Source: Rhizobium sp. 11515TR
GTDB lineage: Bacteria; Pseudomonadota; Alphaproteobacteria; Rhizobiales; Rhizobiaceae
DNA length: 64,000 nucleotides
Direction: 5' to 3'
NCBI RefSeq assembly: GCF_002277895.1
Contig: NZ_CP022998.1
Span: 3,019,501-3,083,500, forward strand
The notes below the pieces were generated by a model. The model saw only the letters and a program-made list of their open reading frames with translations. It did no database searches and had not been told where the DNA came from. The position numbers were made by a program, and so were the translations under genes. Positions 18,229 to 27,291 of this stretch are shown piece by piece. Position 1 is the first letter of the stretch. Every line of letters begins with the position of its first letter.

Positions 18229-18324
18229 AATTTGGTCCGCCTGAACAATGAATTGAAACGTCGGCCTGCCGAACGATATCGCCTTGCCGGATAATCCGCG
18301 CGCGTGCCGCCGTGTCGCTACCGG

Positions 18325-18348
18325 TGAAAAGGGTCGCAGGTCTGCGAC
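18325..18348 (-). terminator. intrinsic terminator of the permease gene
   Basis: A perfect 9-bp stem (GGGTCGCAG 18329-18337, CTGCGACCC 18340-18348) is followed on the minus strand by TTTT. It lies 28 nt after the permease stop and separates it from the ligase gene. Confidence 0.75.
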
Positions 18349-18376
18349 CCCATTGCTTGCAAAGATTGGACTTCGC

Positions 18377-19948
18377 TTACTTCTCGCCGACGGCCGCTTC
18401 CGCTGCCGCGATCTCAGCCTTGCGCTTGGCAATGGCATCGCCGATCGGCGGGCCCTTGAAGCGACGGCGCTCGAAGCCGAACCAGACGATGGCCGTCAGA
18501 ACCAGGAAGCCGACGGTGATGATGCCCGCCCAGTCGTTCGGCGGCTGGATGCCGAGAACGAAGATGATGATCATCGCGACGATCGTCAGCACGGCAAACA
18601 GCTTGAACAGCCCTTCCCCGAGGTTCCAAGGGCCCATCTTGTCCCATTTCGCCGTACCCCATGCGAAAAGACCGAGCGTAATCGGGATCGCGAAGGAGAA
18701 GAACAGGAAGATGACGGTGCACGAGACGACGATGGTGTAAACCGGCGTATCGCCGATCGATACCAGCGATGAACCCCAGACGAACAGGACGGAAAGGACC
18801 GACCCGGTCCAGATCGCCGAAACGGGCGTGCGGTATTTCGGGCTGACCCGAGACAGGGCCTTGGATCCCGGCAGACCGCCGTCACGCGAGAAGGCGAAGA
18901 TCATGCGCGAAACCGAGGTGACCGTTGCGAGACCACACAGCCACTGGCTGATGAAGATCAGCAGGTAGAGAATGTCCTTCACGATGGGATTGACCTGTGC
19001 GTCCATTGCCCAGAAGAACACGTTCCAGCCCTGCTTGGCGGCATCGTCCATATTCGGCAGCATCAGCACGAACGAGCAAAGCATGATGTAGCCGAAGAGC
19101 GCCGACCACAGAACCGAAGACACCATGCCGCGCGGAACGGAATGAGCAGCCTTCACAGTCTCTTCCGACGTATGGGCCGAGGCATCGTAGCCGGTGATCG
19201 TGTAGATCGGCAGCAGAAGGCCGAGCGCGAAGACCCAGAAGGTCGAAACCTGCGGCCAGACCGGCGCGCCGGTTGCTGAGCCGTCGGCAGCAATCGTCGC
19301 CAGACCGGAATAGTTGGTGAAGGTGAAAAGCCGCGCAAAATCATAGGACGGCGCAGCGATCAGGCACACGGCCGCCAGAAGGATCGAGGTTGCGAAGATC
19401 AGATAACCGGAGAAGTCGGTCAGCTTCGCCGTCAAGCCGATACCCATGTGATTGACCAGCGCCTGCAGGCCCGTGATGACCACCAGGAACACGATGCGCA
19501 CCAGAGTGGTGTCGGTCATGTTGAAGTAGCCGCCGAAGGCGCCGACGAAGAAGTAGTAGGTGCCGACATTGATGGCGCCGAGGACCGTGACGAGGCCAAG
19601 CAGGTTGAACCAGGCCGTCAGCCAGCCGGTGAAGCGATTGCCGAGGATCGAGCCCCAGTGATAGAGGCCGCCGGCTGTCGGATAGGCCGAACTGATCTGC
19701 GCCATCGCCACAGCGAAGACGAGCGATATGAAGCAGCCGACAGGCCAGCCGATGCCGATAGCGGCACCGCCCGCACCCGATGTCGCTTGAGCCAGCGAAT
19801 TGATGCCGCCGGATAGAATGCAGATGATCGAGAAGGACACGGCGAAATTCGAGAATGAACTCATCCGCCGTTCCAACTCCTGAGCGTAGCCCATGGAGTG
19901 CAGGATCTGGACATCCTGCTTCTTGTCTGACTCTGTATAATCAGCCAT
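18377..19948 (-). CDS. APC-superfamily amino acid/amine permease
   Basis: 523-aa, twelve-helix inner-membrane transporter of the amino acid-polyamine-organocation group. Signature parts are FAVSFSIICILSGGINSL at the start of helix 1, SAYPTAGGLYHWGSILG in the helix 2/3 region and DASAHTSEETVKAAHSVPRG in the middle. The start is ATG 19948 (MADYTESDKKQD) with AGGGGG 5 nt upstream. It lies between the ligase and the amidohydrolase genes with its own terminator. GABA, choline-like amines or amino alcohols would fit the family and context. A candidate operator lies 45-60 nt upstream. Confidence 0.9.
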   Translation of the reverse strand: MADYTESDKKQDVQILHSMGYAQELERRMSSFSNFAVSFSIICILSGGINSLAQATSGAGGAAIGIGWPVGCFISLVFAVAMAQISSAYPTAGGLYHWGSILGNRFTGWLTAWFNLLGLVTVLGAINVGTYYFFVGAFGGYFNMTDTTLVRIVFLVVITGLQALVNHMGIGLTAKLTDFSGYLIFATSILLAAVCLIAAPSYDFARLFTFTNYSGLATIAADGSATGAPVWPQVSTFWVFALGLLLPIYTITGYDASAHTSEETVKAAHSVPRGMVSSVLWSALFGYIMLCSFVLMLPNMDDAAKQGWNVFFWAMDAQVNPIVKDILYLLIFISQWLCGLATVTSVSRMIFAFSRDGGLPGSKALSRVSPKYRTPVSAIWTGSVLSVLFVWGSSLVSIGDTPVYTIVVSCTVIFLFFSFAIPITLGLFAWGTAKWDKMGPWNLGEGLFKLFAVLTIVAMIIIFVLGIQPPNDWAGIITVGFLVLTAIVWFGFERRRFKGPPIGDAIAKRKAEIAAAEAAVGEK

Positions 19949-19992
19949 GCCATTCCCCCTAAAGCCCGGTCGTCCGCGGGATTGCGGAGAAC

Positions 19993-20008
19993 CATGTGTC
20001 ACATTGAC
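19993..20008. promoter_or_regulatory. candidate operator, copy A
   Basis: CATGTGTCACATTGAC lies 45-60 nt upstream of the permease start. It matches copy B at 20936-20951 in 14 of 16 positions. Both flank units of the same locus, and the RpiR regulator is the obvious candidate binder. Confidence 0.45.
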
Positions 20009-20074
20009 CGCTGACATTTCGCCATGCGGTCCGATCGCAGTTGAACTGCTCCCCGGGGTCTTTTTCTTTTATGT

Positions 20075-20842
20075 TCAGGCTTCCAGACTGCTCTGGAGAA
20101 GCCCCGTCAGATAATCGGCCATGACCCCTTGGCCGACGTCGTCTCGAATGAGGTCGTTGCGGACCTCGATCATTACGTTATGCAAACCATTGGCGAGCCC
20201 ATGCAGCTTCAGCGTATGGGTGACACCGTCTTGAGGACCGTAAGGCTGATTGCGCTCTGTCTGATAGAGCGGCGCCTCAGCTGCTGCATCCAGCATGCGA
20301 TCGGCCAGCCAACGGTCTTCATCATGCAGAATGCCAAGCTCCACTGCCCGTGGCTTGCCATTATAGACCGGCGTGAAGCTATGGATTGTCACGATCACGG
20401 TTTTTTGTCCGCGCGCCGCCCGCTCCTTCAAGAGCGCCCGAATGCGATCGTGAAACGGGATGTAGAGCCCTTCCGTACGCGCTTTTCTATCCGCCTCGCC
20501 CAGGTGCTGATTTCCAGGGATCGTATAGATCTCGCTCGTCTCCGGCATAGCACCGGCACTTTCGGGGGGCCTGTTGCAATCATAAATCAGCCGGGAGAAG
20601 CGCTGAAAAACCAAGGTGGCATTCAAACCGGCGGAAATTCCTCTTGCAACCGCGAGTGCGCCTGGGTCCCAGGCGATATGGCTCGAAAGCGCCTCGACGG
20701 AAAGGCCGAGGTCGCCGAACCGCTCCGGAAGCGCGCGGGAGGCATGCTCGCAGACGAGCAAAACCGCACTGCTTCCGTCCGGTCTTTCGACCGCAACGCA
20801 ATCGCCGTCCGCCTTCGTCAAAATACCTTGCTGCGCGAGCAT
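20075..20842 (-). CDS. N-formylglutamate amidohydrolase family protein
   Basis: 255-aa metal-dependent amidohydrolase. Motifs are LLVCEHASRALPERF with a metal Glu-His, IAWDPGALAVARGIS, VFQRFSRLIYDCNRPP, TIHSFTPVYNG and HNVMIEVRNDLI. The family cleaves N-formyl- or N-substituted glutamates. Here no histidine-degradation genes are near, and the neighbours are a glutamine-synthetase-like ligase and two dehydrogenases, so release of glutamate from a gamma-glutamyl product is a plausible alternative (inference). ATG 20842 is preferred; a TTG 27 nt upstream is also in frame. It is divergent from the RpiR regulator. Confidence 0.85.
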   Translation of the reverse strand: MLAQQGILTKADGDCVAVERPDGSSAVLLVCEHASRALPERFGDLGLSVEALSSHIAWDPGALAVARGISAGLNATLVFQRFSRLIYDCNRPPESAGAMPETSEIYTIPGNQHLGEADRKARTEGLYIPFHDRIRALLKERAARGQKTVIVTIHSFTPVYNGKPRAVELGILHDEDRWLADRMLDAAAEAPLYQTERNQPYGPQDGVTHTLKLHGLANGLHNVMIEVRNDLIRDDVGQGVMADYLTGLLQSSLEA

Positions 20843-20935
20843 CGGAGACGCCCCATTGCCGATTAACAAAATGTTTATAAGAAAAGAATTCTTCAGGTTT
20901 TCGCCGGTGTCAACTGGAAACTGAAATTATTTCTT

Positions 20936-20951
20936 CATTTGTGACATTGAC
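20936..20951. promoter_or_regulatory. candidate operator, copy B, in the divergent promoter region
   Basis: CATTTGTGACATTGAC between the amidohydrolase and RpiR genes is 14/16 identical to copy A. A further TGTGACA at 20959-20965 repeats its core 19 nt downstream, so the region may hold a tandem site. Confidence 0.5.
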
Positions 20952-21022
20952 TCGAAATGTGACAGCGTTGTTATATCCTGCAAGGAAAGCGGCATCAGAC
21001 CGTCCCGGGGAGCTAAAATCGA

Positions 21023-21895
21023 GTGAACAATGCGTCGAAGACAGTTTCGGACGTAATCAATGCGCGCTTTGATACGCTGACGCGCGCCGAAAAGCAGCTC
21101 GCCAAGAGCCTGCTCGACAATTATCCCGTTTCCGGGTTGGGCAGCATTACCACCGTCGCCGAGAATGCGCGGGTTTCGACGCCGACGGTCGCGCGTATGG
21201 TGCAAAAGCTTGGATACAAAGGCTATCCGGACTTCCAGGCCCATCTTCATCAGGAGGTCGAGGCGACGATCTCCAATCCCCTGACAAAGCATGATCGCTG
21301 GGCGTCCAACGCGCCAGGCACGCACATCCTCAATCGTTTCGCCGACGCCATCATGGGCAACCTGCGACAGACCTTGTCGGATATCGATGTGGCGACCTTT
21401 GATGGCGTTGCCGCGCTACTGTCGGAAAGAAAACGCGGCCTCTATTTCGTAGGCGGGCGCATTACAGGGGCGCTTGCCGAGTATTTCTTCACCCATATGC
21501 AGGTCATCCGGCCCAACACGACGCTGCTTTCTTCCAATTCAAGCACCTGGCCGCAATATGTCCTGAACATGAATCCGGGTGATCTGCTCGTCATATTCGA
21601 TATCAGGCGTTACGAGCAGGAAATGGTCAATCTGGCCGCCGCCGCCCGCCGGCGTGGCGCGGAAATCATCGTTTTCACCGACCAGTGGGCAACGCCCGCC
21701 GCCAAGCATGCGAAATACACGTTTCGAGTGCAGATTGAGGCGCCGTCCGCATGGGATTCGTCGGTTGTCACTCTCTTCATCGTCGAAGCCCTGATCGAAG
21801 CCGTACAAAGCTCGACATGGGACGAGACAAGCGAGCGTATGAAGACACTGGAAGGTCTTTTCGAACAAACCAAGCTGTTTCGCAAGCTAAGTTGA
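21023..21895 (+). CDS. RpiR-family (MurR/RpiR) transcriptional regulator
   Basis: 290-aa regulator. Residues about 1-77 are the RpiR helix-turn-helix domain (TRAEKQLAKSLLDNYP, then NARVSTPTVARMVQKLGYKG). Residues about 125-270 are a SIS domain that normally binds a phosphorylated sugar or similar ligand (GLYFVGGRITGALAEYF, GDLLVIFDIRRYEQE). The start is GTG 21023, behind GGGGAG. It is divergent from the amidohydrolase and directly upstream of a four-gene ABC importer in the same direction, so it probably controls both arms. SIS ligand residues look divergent, in keeping with a ligand other than sugar phosphate, but this is uncertain. Confidence 0.92.
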   Translation: MNNASKTVSDVINARFDTLTRAEKQLAKSLLDNYPVSGLGSITTVAENARVSTPTVARMVQKLGYKGYPDFQAHLHQEVEATISNPLTKHDRWASNAPGTHILNRFADAIMGNLRQTLSDIDVATFDGVAALLSERKRGLYFVGGRITGALAEYFFTHMQVIRPNTTLLSSNSSTWPQYVLNMNPGDLLVIFDIRRYEQEMVNLAAAARRRGAEIIVFTDQWATPAAKHAKYTFRVQIEAPSAWDSSVVTLFIVEALIEAVQSSTWDETSERMKTLEGLFEQTKLFRKLS

Positions 21896-22083
21896 AGGGG
21901 AATGAAAACAGAAAATAACGGTTCGTGAAGAGTGTGAAATACAGCGGCTGTCATACTTGTCGATTAGAAGCAAAAATCGACTGCGTTTTCAGCAAACGCA
22001 ACGCTTTGAAGTCGTCACACAACCTTCATGTAACGTCATTAACAGCAACGCCAGACACTGAAAACCCAAAAGGAGGAAATGCA

Positions 22084-23187
22084 GTGATCTCGAAAATTCA
22101 TCGTCTTCTGACAATTTCTACGGCGATGCTCGTCGCTTCGACGGCAATTGCCGCCGCAGAACCGAGCGCCGATCTCATCGCTGCCGCCAAGAAGGAAGGC
22201 ACGCTGACCACCATTGCCCTGCCCCACAACTGGTGCGGTTATGGCGACCTGATCGCTGCGTTCAAGGCGAAGTACGGCATCGAAGTCAACGAACTGAATC
22301 CGGATGCCGGCTCGGGCGATGAAGTCGAAGCAATCCGCGCCAACAAGGGCAACACCGGCCCGCAGGCTCCTGATGTGATTGACGTCGGCCTCTCCTTCGG
22401 CCCGACGGCCAAGAAGGAAGGCCTGCTGCAGCCGTACAAGGTGTCCACCTGGGATTCCATTCCGGACAGCGCCAAGGATGCCGAAGGCTATTGGTACGGC
22501 GACTACTACGGCGTTCTCTCTTTCGTCACCAATAAGGACGTTGTGAAGAACCCGCCGAAGGACTGGGCTGACCTCCTGAAGCCGGAATATGCCAACACCG
22601 TTTCGCTCGCCGGTGACCCGCGCACGTCGAACCAGGCCGTTCAGGCCGTCTACGCCGCCGGTCTCGCTGCCGGCGAAAAGGACGCCACCAAGGTCGGCGC
22701 CGCCGGTCTCGACTACTTCGCGAAGCTCAATAAGGCAGGCAACTTCGTTCCGGTCATCGGCAAGTCCGCTTCGCTGGCTCAGGGAGCAACCCCGATCGTC
22801 GTCGCCTGGGACTACAACGGTCTCTCCTGGCGCGACAGCCTGAACGGCAACCCGCCGGTGGACGTTACTGTGCCGGCTTCGGGCGTCATCGCCGGTGTCT
22901 ACGTCCAGGCGATCTCGGCTTTCGCTCCGCATCCGAACGCTGCCAAGCTCTGGATGGAATTCCTCTATTCCGACGAAGGCCAGATCGGCTGGCTGAAGGG
23001 CTATTGCCACCCGATCCGCTTCAACGACCTGGCGAAGAACAAGAAGGTTCCGCAGGAACTTCTCGACAAGCTGCCGCCGGCCGCCGCTTACGAAAAGGCC
23101 GTCTTCCCGACGCTAGAAGAGCAGGATGCCGGCAAGACCGCCATCACCACCAAGTGGGATTCTGTCGTCGGTTCGAACGTACAGTAA
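22084..23187 (+). CDS. ABC transporter periplasmic substrate-binding protein (polyamine/iron type)
   Basis: 367-aa extracellular solute-binding protein of the PotD/AfuA-like class. Residues 1-25 form a signal peptide ending ASTAIAAAE. Mature motifs include GTLTTIALPHNWCGYGDLIA, PDVIDVGLSFGP and AWDYNGLSWRDS. The start is GTG 22084, where AGGAGG lies 8 nt upstream; the frame is open further upstream but without a ribosome site. Two permeases and an ATPase follow. It binds the solute in the periplasm and probably feeds the neighbouring catabolic genes. The ligand is not known; an amine or organic acid is likely from context. Confidence 0.9.
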   Translation: MISKIHRLLTISTAMLVASTAIAAAEPSADLIAAAKKEGTLTTIALPHNWCGYGDLIAAFKAKYGIEVNELNPDAGSGDEVEAIRANKGNTGPQAPDVIDVGLSFGPTAKKEGLLQPYKVSTWDSIPDSAKDAEGYWYGDYYGVLSFVTNKDVVKNPPKDWADLLKPEYANTVSLAGDPRTSNQAVQAVYAAGLAAGEKDATKVGAAGLDYFAKLNKAGNFVPVIGKSASLAQGATPIVVAWDYNGLSWRDSLNGNPPVDVTVPASGVIAGVYVQAISAFAPHPNAAKLWMEFLYSDEGQIGWLKGYCHPIRFNDLAKNKKVPQELLDKLPPAAAYEKAVFPTLEEQDAGKTAITTKWDSVVGSNVQ

Positions 23188-23201
23188 TCCGGCCTGACAT
23201 G

Positions 23202-23230
23202 ACCTCCCCGCTTCGGTGGGGAGGTTTTCC
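23202..23230 (+). terminator. attenuating hairpin between binding-protein and permease genes
   Basis: ACCTCCCC (23202-23209) pairs with GGGGAGGT (23218-23225) and is followed by TTTT. Such partial terminators commonly let the binding protein be made in excess over the permeases. Confidence 0.75.
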
Positions 23231-23260
23231 ATTTTTCTGACGCCGCGGATTGGGTCAATC

Positions 23261-24151
23261 ATGAGCATCGTCACAACATCGACAGTCAGTTCCACTCCCA
23301 TGATCAACAAGCGCGTGGTTGTCGACTGGCTAGGCATAGCGCCCTTCCTGATCTTCGCGCTGCTGTTTCTGATTTTGCCGACGATCTATTTGGTCGCGGG
23401 CGCGTTTCTGACGCCTGACGGCAGCCTGACGCTGAAGAATATCGGCGACCTGTTCACGCCGACGATCATGAGCGCCTATTGGATCAGTATCAAAATCTCG
23501 GTCGCTTCGGCGCTTGGTGGCGCGATCATCGGCTTTTACCTGGCTTGGGCGCTGGTCCTTGGCGGGCTTCCAACCTGGATCCGTCACGCCTTCCTGACTT
23601 TCTCAGGGGTCGCATCGAATTTCGCCGGCGTGCCGCTGGCCTTCTCGTTCATCGCCACCCTGGGCCGCCAGGGTCTAGTCACGATATTGCTCGCTCACTT
23701 CGGCTTCAACCTCTACGGCACCGGCTTCAACCTGCTGAGCTTCTTCGGCCTGACCATTACCTACATGTACTTCCAGATACCGCTGATGGTGCTGATCATT
23801 ACACCTGCGCTCGACGGCATGAAGAAGGAATGGCACGAAGCGGCTTCCATTCTCGGCGCAACCAATGGACAATATTGGCGGATGGTCGCCCTGCCGATCC
23901 TCTGGCCGAGCCTGCTTGGCACGACGCTGCTACTGTTTGCAAATTCGTTCGGCGCCATCGCGACGGCAATTGCACTTACCGGCAGCTCGCTGAATATCGT
24001 TCCGATCGTGCTCTATGCGCAGATCCGCGGCGATGTGCTGCACAATGCCAATCTGGGCTATGCGCTGGCGCTCGGCATGATCGTCATCACCGGTATTTCG
24101 AACGTCATTTATATCTTGATGCGCATGCGCGCTGAACGGTGGCAGAAATGA
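23261..24151 (+). CDS. ABC transporter permease 1
   Basis: 296-aa BPD_transp_1 permease with about six helices (first: WLGIAPFLIFALLFLILP). The ATPase-contact EAA loop is EWHEAASILGATNGQYWRMV. The start is ATG 23261 (MSIVTTSTVS); an in-frame GTG at 23216 lies within the hairpin and is unlikely. The ribosome site is weak, consistent with lower expression than the binding protein. The stop overlaps the next start by 4 nt. It is the PotB-like half of the importer's membrane dimer. Confidence 0.9.
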   Translation: MSIVTTSTVSSTPMINKRVVVDWLGIAPFLIFALLFLILPTIYLVAGAFLTPDGSLTLKNIGDLFTPTIMSAYWISIKISVASALGGAIIGFYLAWALVLGGLPTWIRHAFLTFSGVASNFAGVPLAFSFIATLGRQGLVTILLAHFGFNLYGTGFNLLSFFGLTITYMYFQIPLMVLIITPALDGMKKEWHEAASILGATNGQYWRMVALPILWPSLLGTTLLLFANSFGAIATAIALTGSSLNIVPIVLYAQIRGDVLHNANLGYALALGMIVITGISNVIYILMRMRAERWQK

Positions 24152-24936
24152 AGCTGCAAAAATTCTTCGCCTGGATCGCCGTTGCCATCGGCCTCATCTA
24201 CTTCCTGGTGCCGCTCATCGGTACACTGGAGTTCTCGCTGCGCATGCGGCGCAACGCTTACAGCTTCGACGCCTATGCCTCCGTCTTTTCGGATTTCGGC
24301 TTCATTACGGCCTTTGGCTTCTCCATGTTGATGGCGCTTCTGACCATCATCTTCGGCATGTTGCTCGTTGTGCCCACGGCCTATTGGGTGCGGTTGCGGT
24401 TGCCGCAGCTTCGGCCTGTCGTAGAATTCATCACCTTGATGCCGCTGGTCATTCCGGCCATCGTCATCGTATTCGGCTATCTGCGGCTCTATAATTCGTC
24501 GTCGATCCTGCCGCTGACCGGCTATAATTCGACGACGAACATTCTGCTCGTCTGCTCCTACATTGTATTGTCGCTGCCCTATATGTATCGTTCGGTCGAT
24601 ACGGCGATGCGTACCATTGATGTCGGCACGCTGACAGAGGCTGCCGAAAGCCTTGGTGCAAAATGGACAACCATTATGTTCAAATGCATCTTTCCAAATG
24701 TCATGAGCGGTGTGCTTTCCGGAGCGTTCATCACCCTTGCGATCGTCATGGGCGAATTCACCATGGCATCGCTGCTCAACCGTCCGGCATTCGGGCCCTA
24801 CATGCAGCTCATGGGCGCCAATAGAGCTTACGAGCCCTCTGCCCTGGCCATCATCGCGCTTGCCGTTACTTGGCTCAGCATGGGCTTGCTGCAGCTCGTT
24901 TCCCGTTTCTCAAGATCCGCTCCGATTAAGGCGTAA
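24148..24936 (+). CDS. ABC transporter permease 2
   Basis: 262-aa BPD_transp_1 permease, PotC-like. Helix 1 is FFAWIAVAIGLIYFLVPLIG. The EAA loop reads TLTEAAESLGAKWTTIMFKC, followed by IFPNVMSGVLSGAFITLA. ATG 24148 forms an ATGA overlap with permease 1, giving translational coupling; a GTG 9 nt upstream is an alternative start. It pairs with permease 1 to form the channel and is followed 11 nt later by the ATPase gene. Confidence 0.9.
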   Translation: MKLQKFFAWIAVAIGLIYFLVPLIGTLEFSLRMRRNAYSFDAYASVFSDFGFITAFGFSMLMALLTIIFGMLLVVPTAYWVRLRLPQLRPVVEFITLMPLVIPAIVIVFGYLRLYNSSSILPLTGYNSTTNILLVCSYIVLSLPYMYRSVDTAMRTIDVGTLTEAAESLGAKWTTIMFKCIFPNVMSGVLSGAFITLAIVMGEFTMASLLNRPAFGPYMQLMGANRAYEPSALAIIALAVTWLSMGLLQLVSRFSRSAPIKA

Positions 24937-24947
24937 GGCTTCTCACC

Positions 24948-26009
24948 ATGGCTTTTCTCGAACTCACCCACATCAAGAAATCATTCGGCGAAGTTCAGGT
25001 CGTTCACGATTTCAATATGCAAATCGAAAAGGGAGAATTCATCTCCTTCCTTGGACCGTCGGGCTGCGGCAAGACGACCGTGCTGCGCATGATCGCCGGT
25101 TTCGAAACGCCGACCGCCGGCACCCTGTCGATCAACGGCAAGGATCAGCGAGCGTTAAAACCGAACCAACGCAATATCGGCATGGTCTTTCAGGCTTATG
25201 CACTGTTCCCGAACATGACGGTGCACGACAATGTCGCCTTCGGCCTCAAGGTCGCCGGCATGGTGAAGCCCGACATCGACAAGCGCGTCAAGGAGATGCT
25301 GTCTCTCATCAAGCTCGATCATCTTGCCGGCCGCTATCCCTATCAGATGTCCGGGGGCCAGCAGCAGCGCGTGGCGCTCGCCCGCGCCATCGCCGTCAAG
25401 CCGCAGGTCCTCCTGCTCGATGAGCCGCTTTCGGCGCTCGACGCGAAGATCCGCATCTCGCTGCGCGAAGAAATCCGCGCCATCCAGCAGCAGCTCGGCA
25501 TCACCACCGTTTTCGTGACCCACGACCAAGAAGAAGCCCTGTCGATCTCGGATCGCATCGTCGTCATGAATGCCGGTCGCGCCGATCAGATCGGCACGCC
25601 TTTCGAGATTTACAACACGCCGGCAACCCGCTTCGTCGCTTCCTTCGTCGGCACGCTGAACCTCATCGAAGGCAAGGTCGTCGATCCCGACAGCAACCGC
25701 ATCATGATCGGCGATCAGGGCGTGACCCTGAAGCAGTCAGTGACGGCCTACAAGCCGGGCGATACCGTATCGCTGGCCCTGCGCCCGGAAGCCGGTTCGC
25801 TGGCGGAATCGGCTAAAGGCGATACGGCTCTCACGGGCGAAGTCTCTTCGGCACACTTCCTGGGTTCGGTCATTCGCACCCGCATGAACGTTGCTGGCAA
25901 CACGATTTCCTTCGACATGTTCAACAGCCCCGGGATGATGCCTCCGAGCGTCGGCGAGAAGGTGACGCTGCGCTTCGCCTCCTCCGATCTGCTCGTGATT
26001 CAGGATTGA
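24948..26009 (+). CDS. ABC transporter ATP-binding protein (PotA/FbpC-like)
   Basis: 353-aa importer ATPase. Walker A is GPSGCGKTT near residue 38, Q-loop MVFQAYALFPNMTV, signature MSGGQQQRVALARAI, Walker B LLLDEPLSALDAKIR and the H-loop VTHDQEEAL. Residues about 240-353 form a TOBE_2 domain (SLALRPEAGSLAE), typical of polyamine, thiamine and iron importers. It is the last gene of the RpiR-ABC operon and is followed by a strong terminator at 26055-26085. Confidence 0.93.
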   Translation: MAFLELTHIKKSFGEVQVVHDFNMQIEKGEFISFLGPSGCGKTTVLRMIAGFETPTAGTLSINGKDQRALKPNQRNIGMVFQAYALFPNMTVHDNVAFGLKVAGMVKPDIDKRVKEMLSLIKLDHLAGRYPYQMSGGQQQRVALARAIAVKPQVLLLDEPLSALDAKIRISLREEIRAIQQQLGITTVFVTHDQEEALSISDRIVVMNAGRADQIGTPFEIYNTPATRFVASFVGTLNLIEGKVVDPDSNRIMIGDQGVTLKQSVTAYKPGDTVSLALRPEAGSLAESAKGDTALTGEVSSAHFLGSVIRTRMNVAGNTISFDMFNSPGMMPPSVGEKVTLRFASSDLLVIQD

Positions 26010-26054
26010 GAAAGCGCCCTGCGTCGCAGGGTCATTTTGGAAAATTATTCGCGG

Positions 26055-26085
26055 ACGCCGGGTCAGAAGCCCGGCGTTTTTCTTT
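26055..26085 (+). terminator. intrinsic terminator of the ABC operon
   Basis: ACGCCGGG (26055-26062) pairs with CCCGGCGT (26070-26077) and is followed by TTTTCTTT. A smaller hairpin, CCCTGCGTCGCAGGG, lies just upstream near 26017-26031. Confidence 0.88.
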
Positions 26086-26116
26086 GATTTTCATAAGAGA
26101 AAGCATTTATAGTCCG

Positions 26117-26257
26117 GACGTTCTCAGGGCGGGGTGCAATTCCCCACCGGCGGTATGGGGAGTTCCCTCGAGCCCGCGAGCGCCTTCCGGATTTCGGAAG
26201 GGTCAGCAGATCCGGTGAGATGCCGGAGCCGACGGTATAGTCCGGATGGAAGAGAGC
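26117..26257 (+). promoter_or_regulatory. FMN riboswitch (RFN element) upstream of ribH2
   Basis: The conserved RFN core is plainly readable: AGGGCGGGGTGCAATTCCCC near 26127, ACCGGCGGT, AGCCCGCGAGCGC, GGTCAGCAGATCCGGTGAGA, GCCGGAGCCGACGGTATAGT and finally CCGGATGGAAGAGAG. The outer stem is closed by AGTCCGGA-type and TCCGGA arms. It binds FMN and lowers expression of the following gene. About 95 nt separate it from the ribH2 start, enough for an expression platform; no obvious T-run terminator is seen there, which favours translational control. Confidence 0.95.
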
Positions 26258-26338
26258 AAGCAGGATCGCACCTCCTCCGCGCGAGGGATGCCGCGATGTT
26301 GCGTGTTCGCCCAAGGGATATTTGACAACAACCCTTGA

Positions 26339-26827
<489 letters not shown>

Positions 26828-26887
26828 GCTTAGCATGGTGGAGGCGCGGCATCTGCCCGCCTCCATGTCCACCAGGGAGAAACGTCA

Positions 26888-27238
26888 GTGACCGTCCTAC
26901 GCATCATCCCAAACCTGCCCGCCGCCGATCCCGATGCAGCCCGCCTTTTCTATCATGACCTCCTCGGCCTCGAAGTCGTCATGGATCACGGCTGGATCCT
27001 GACCTTCGCCTCCGAAGCGGCAACGGTGCCGCAGATCAGCGTCGCCAGCGAAGGCGGCTCCGGCACCATCGTTCCCGATCTCTCGATCGAGGTTGACGAT
27101 GTCGATACGCTTTATCACCGCGCGACATCCATGGGTTTCGGCATATTGTATGACCTGACCGACGAACCTTGGGGCGTTCGCCGCTTCTACGTCCGCGATC
27201 CTTTCGGCAAGATCGTCAATATCCTCTCCCATCGCTAA
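26888..27238 (+). CDS. VOC-family (glyoxalase/bleomycin-resistance-like) protein
   Basis: 116-aa single VOC domain made of paired beta-alpha-beta-beta-beta modules: RIIPNLPAADPDAARLFYHD in the first and WGVRRFYVRDPFGKIVNIL in the second. Metal-ligand candidates are weak, so a glyoxalase, dioxygenase or binding role cannot be chosen. The start is GTG 26888 with GGGAGA 8 nt upstream. It follows ribH2 closely and may be read through from the same FMN-controlled transcript. Confidence 0.82.
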   Translation: MTVLRIIPNLPAADPDAARLFYHDLLGLEVVMDHGWILTFASEAATVPQISVASEGGSGTIVPDLSIEVDDVDTLYHRATSMGFGILYDLTDEPWGVRRFYVRDPFGKIVNILSHR

Positions 27239-27291
27239 AGCGGAGACGGGCGAGCCGCTTTGATCCCAGATAAGGCAGGCCGTTCGAGCTG

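Noticed and set aside
16945..18294. Plus-strand open frame of 449 codons
   Set aside because: Antisense to the glutamine-synthetase-like gene; His/Ala/Arg-rich translation typical of shadows.
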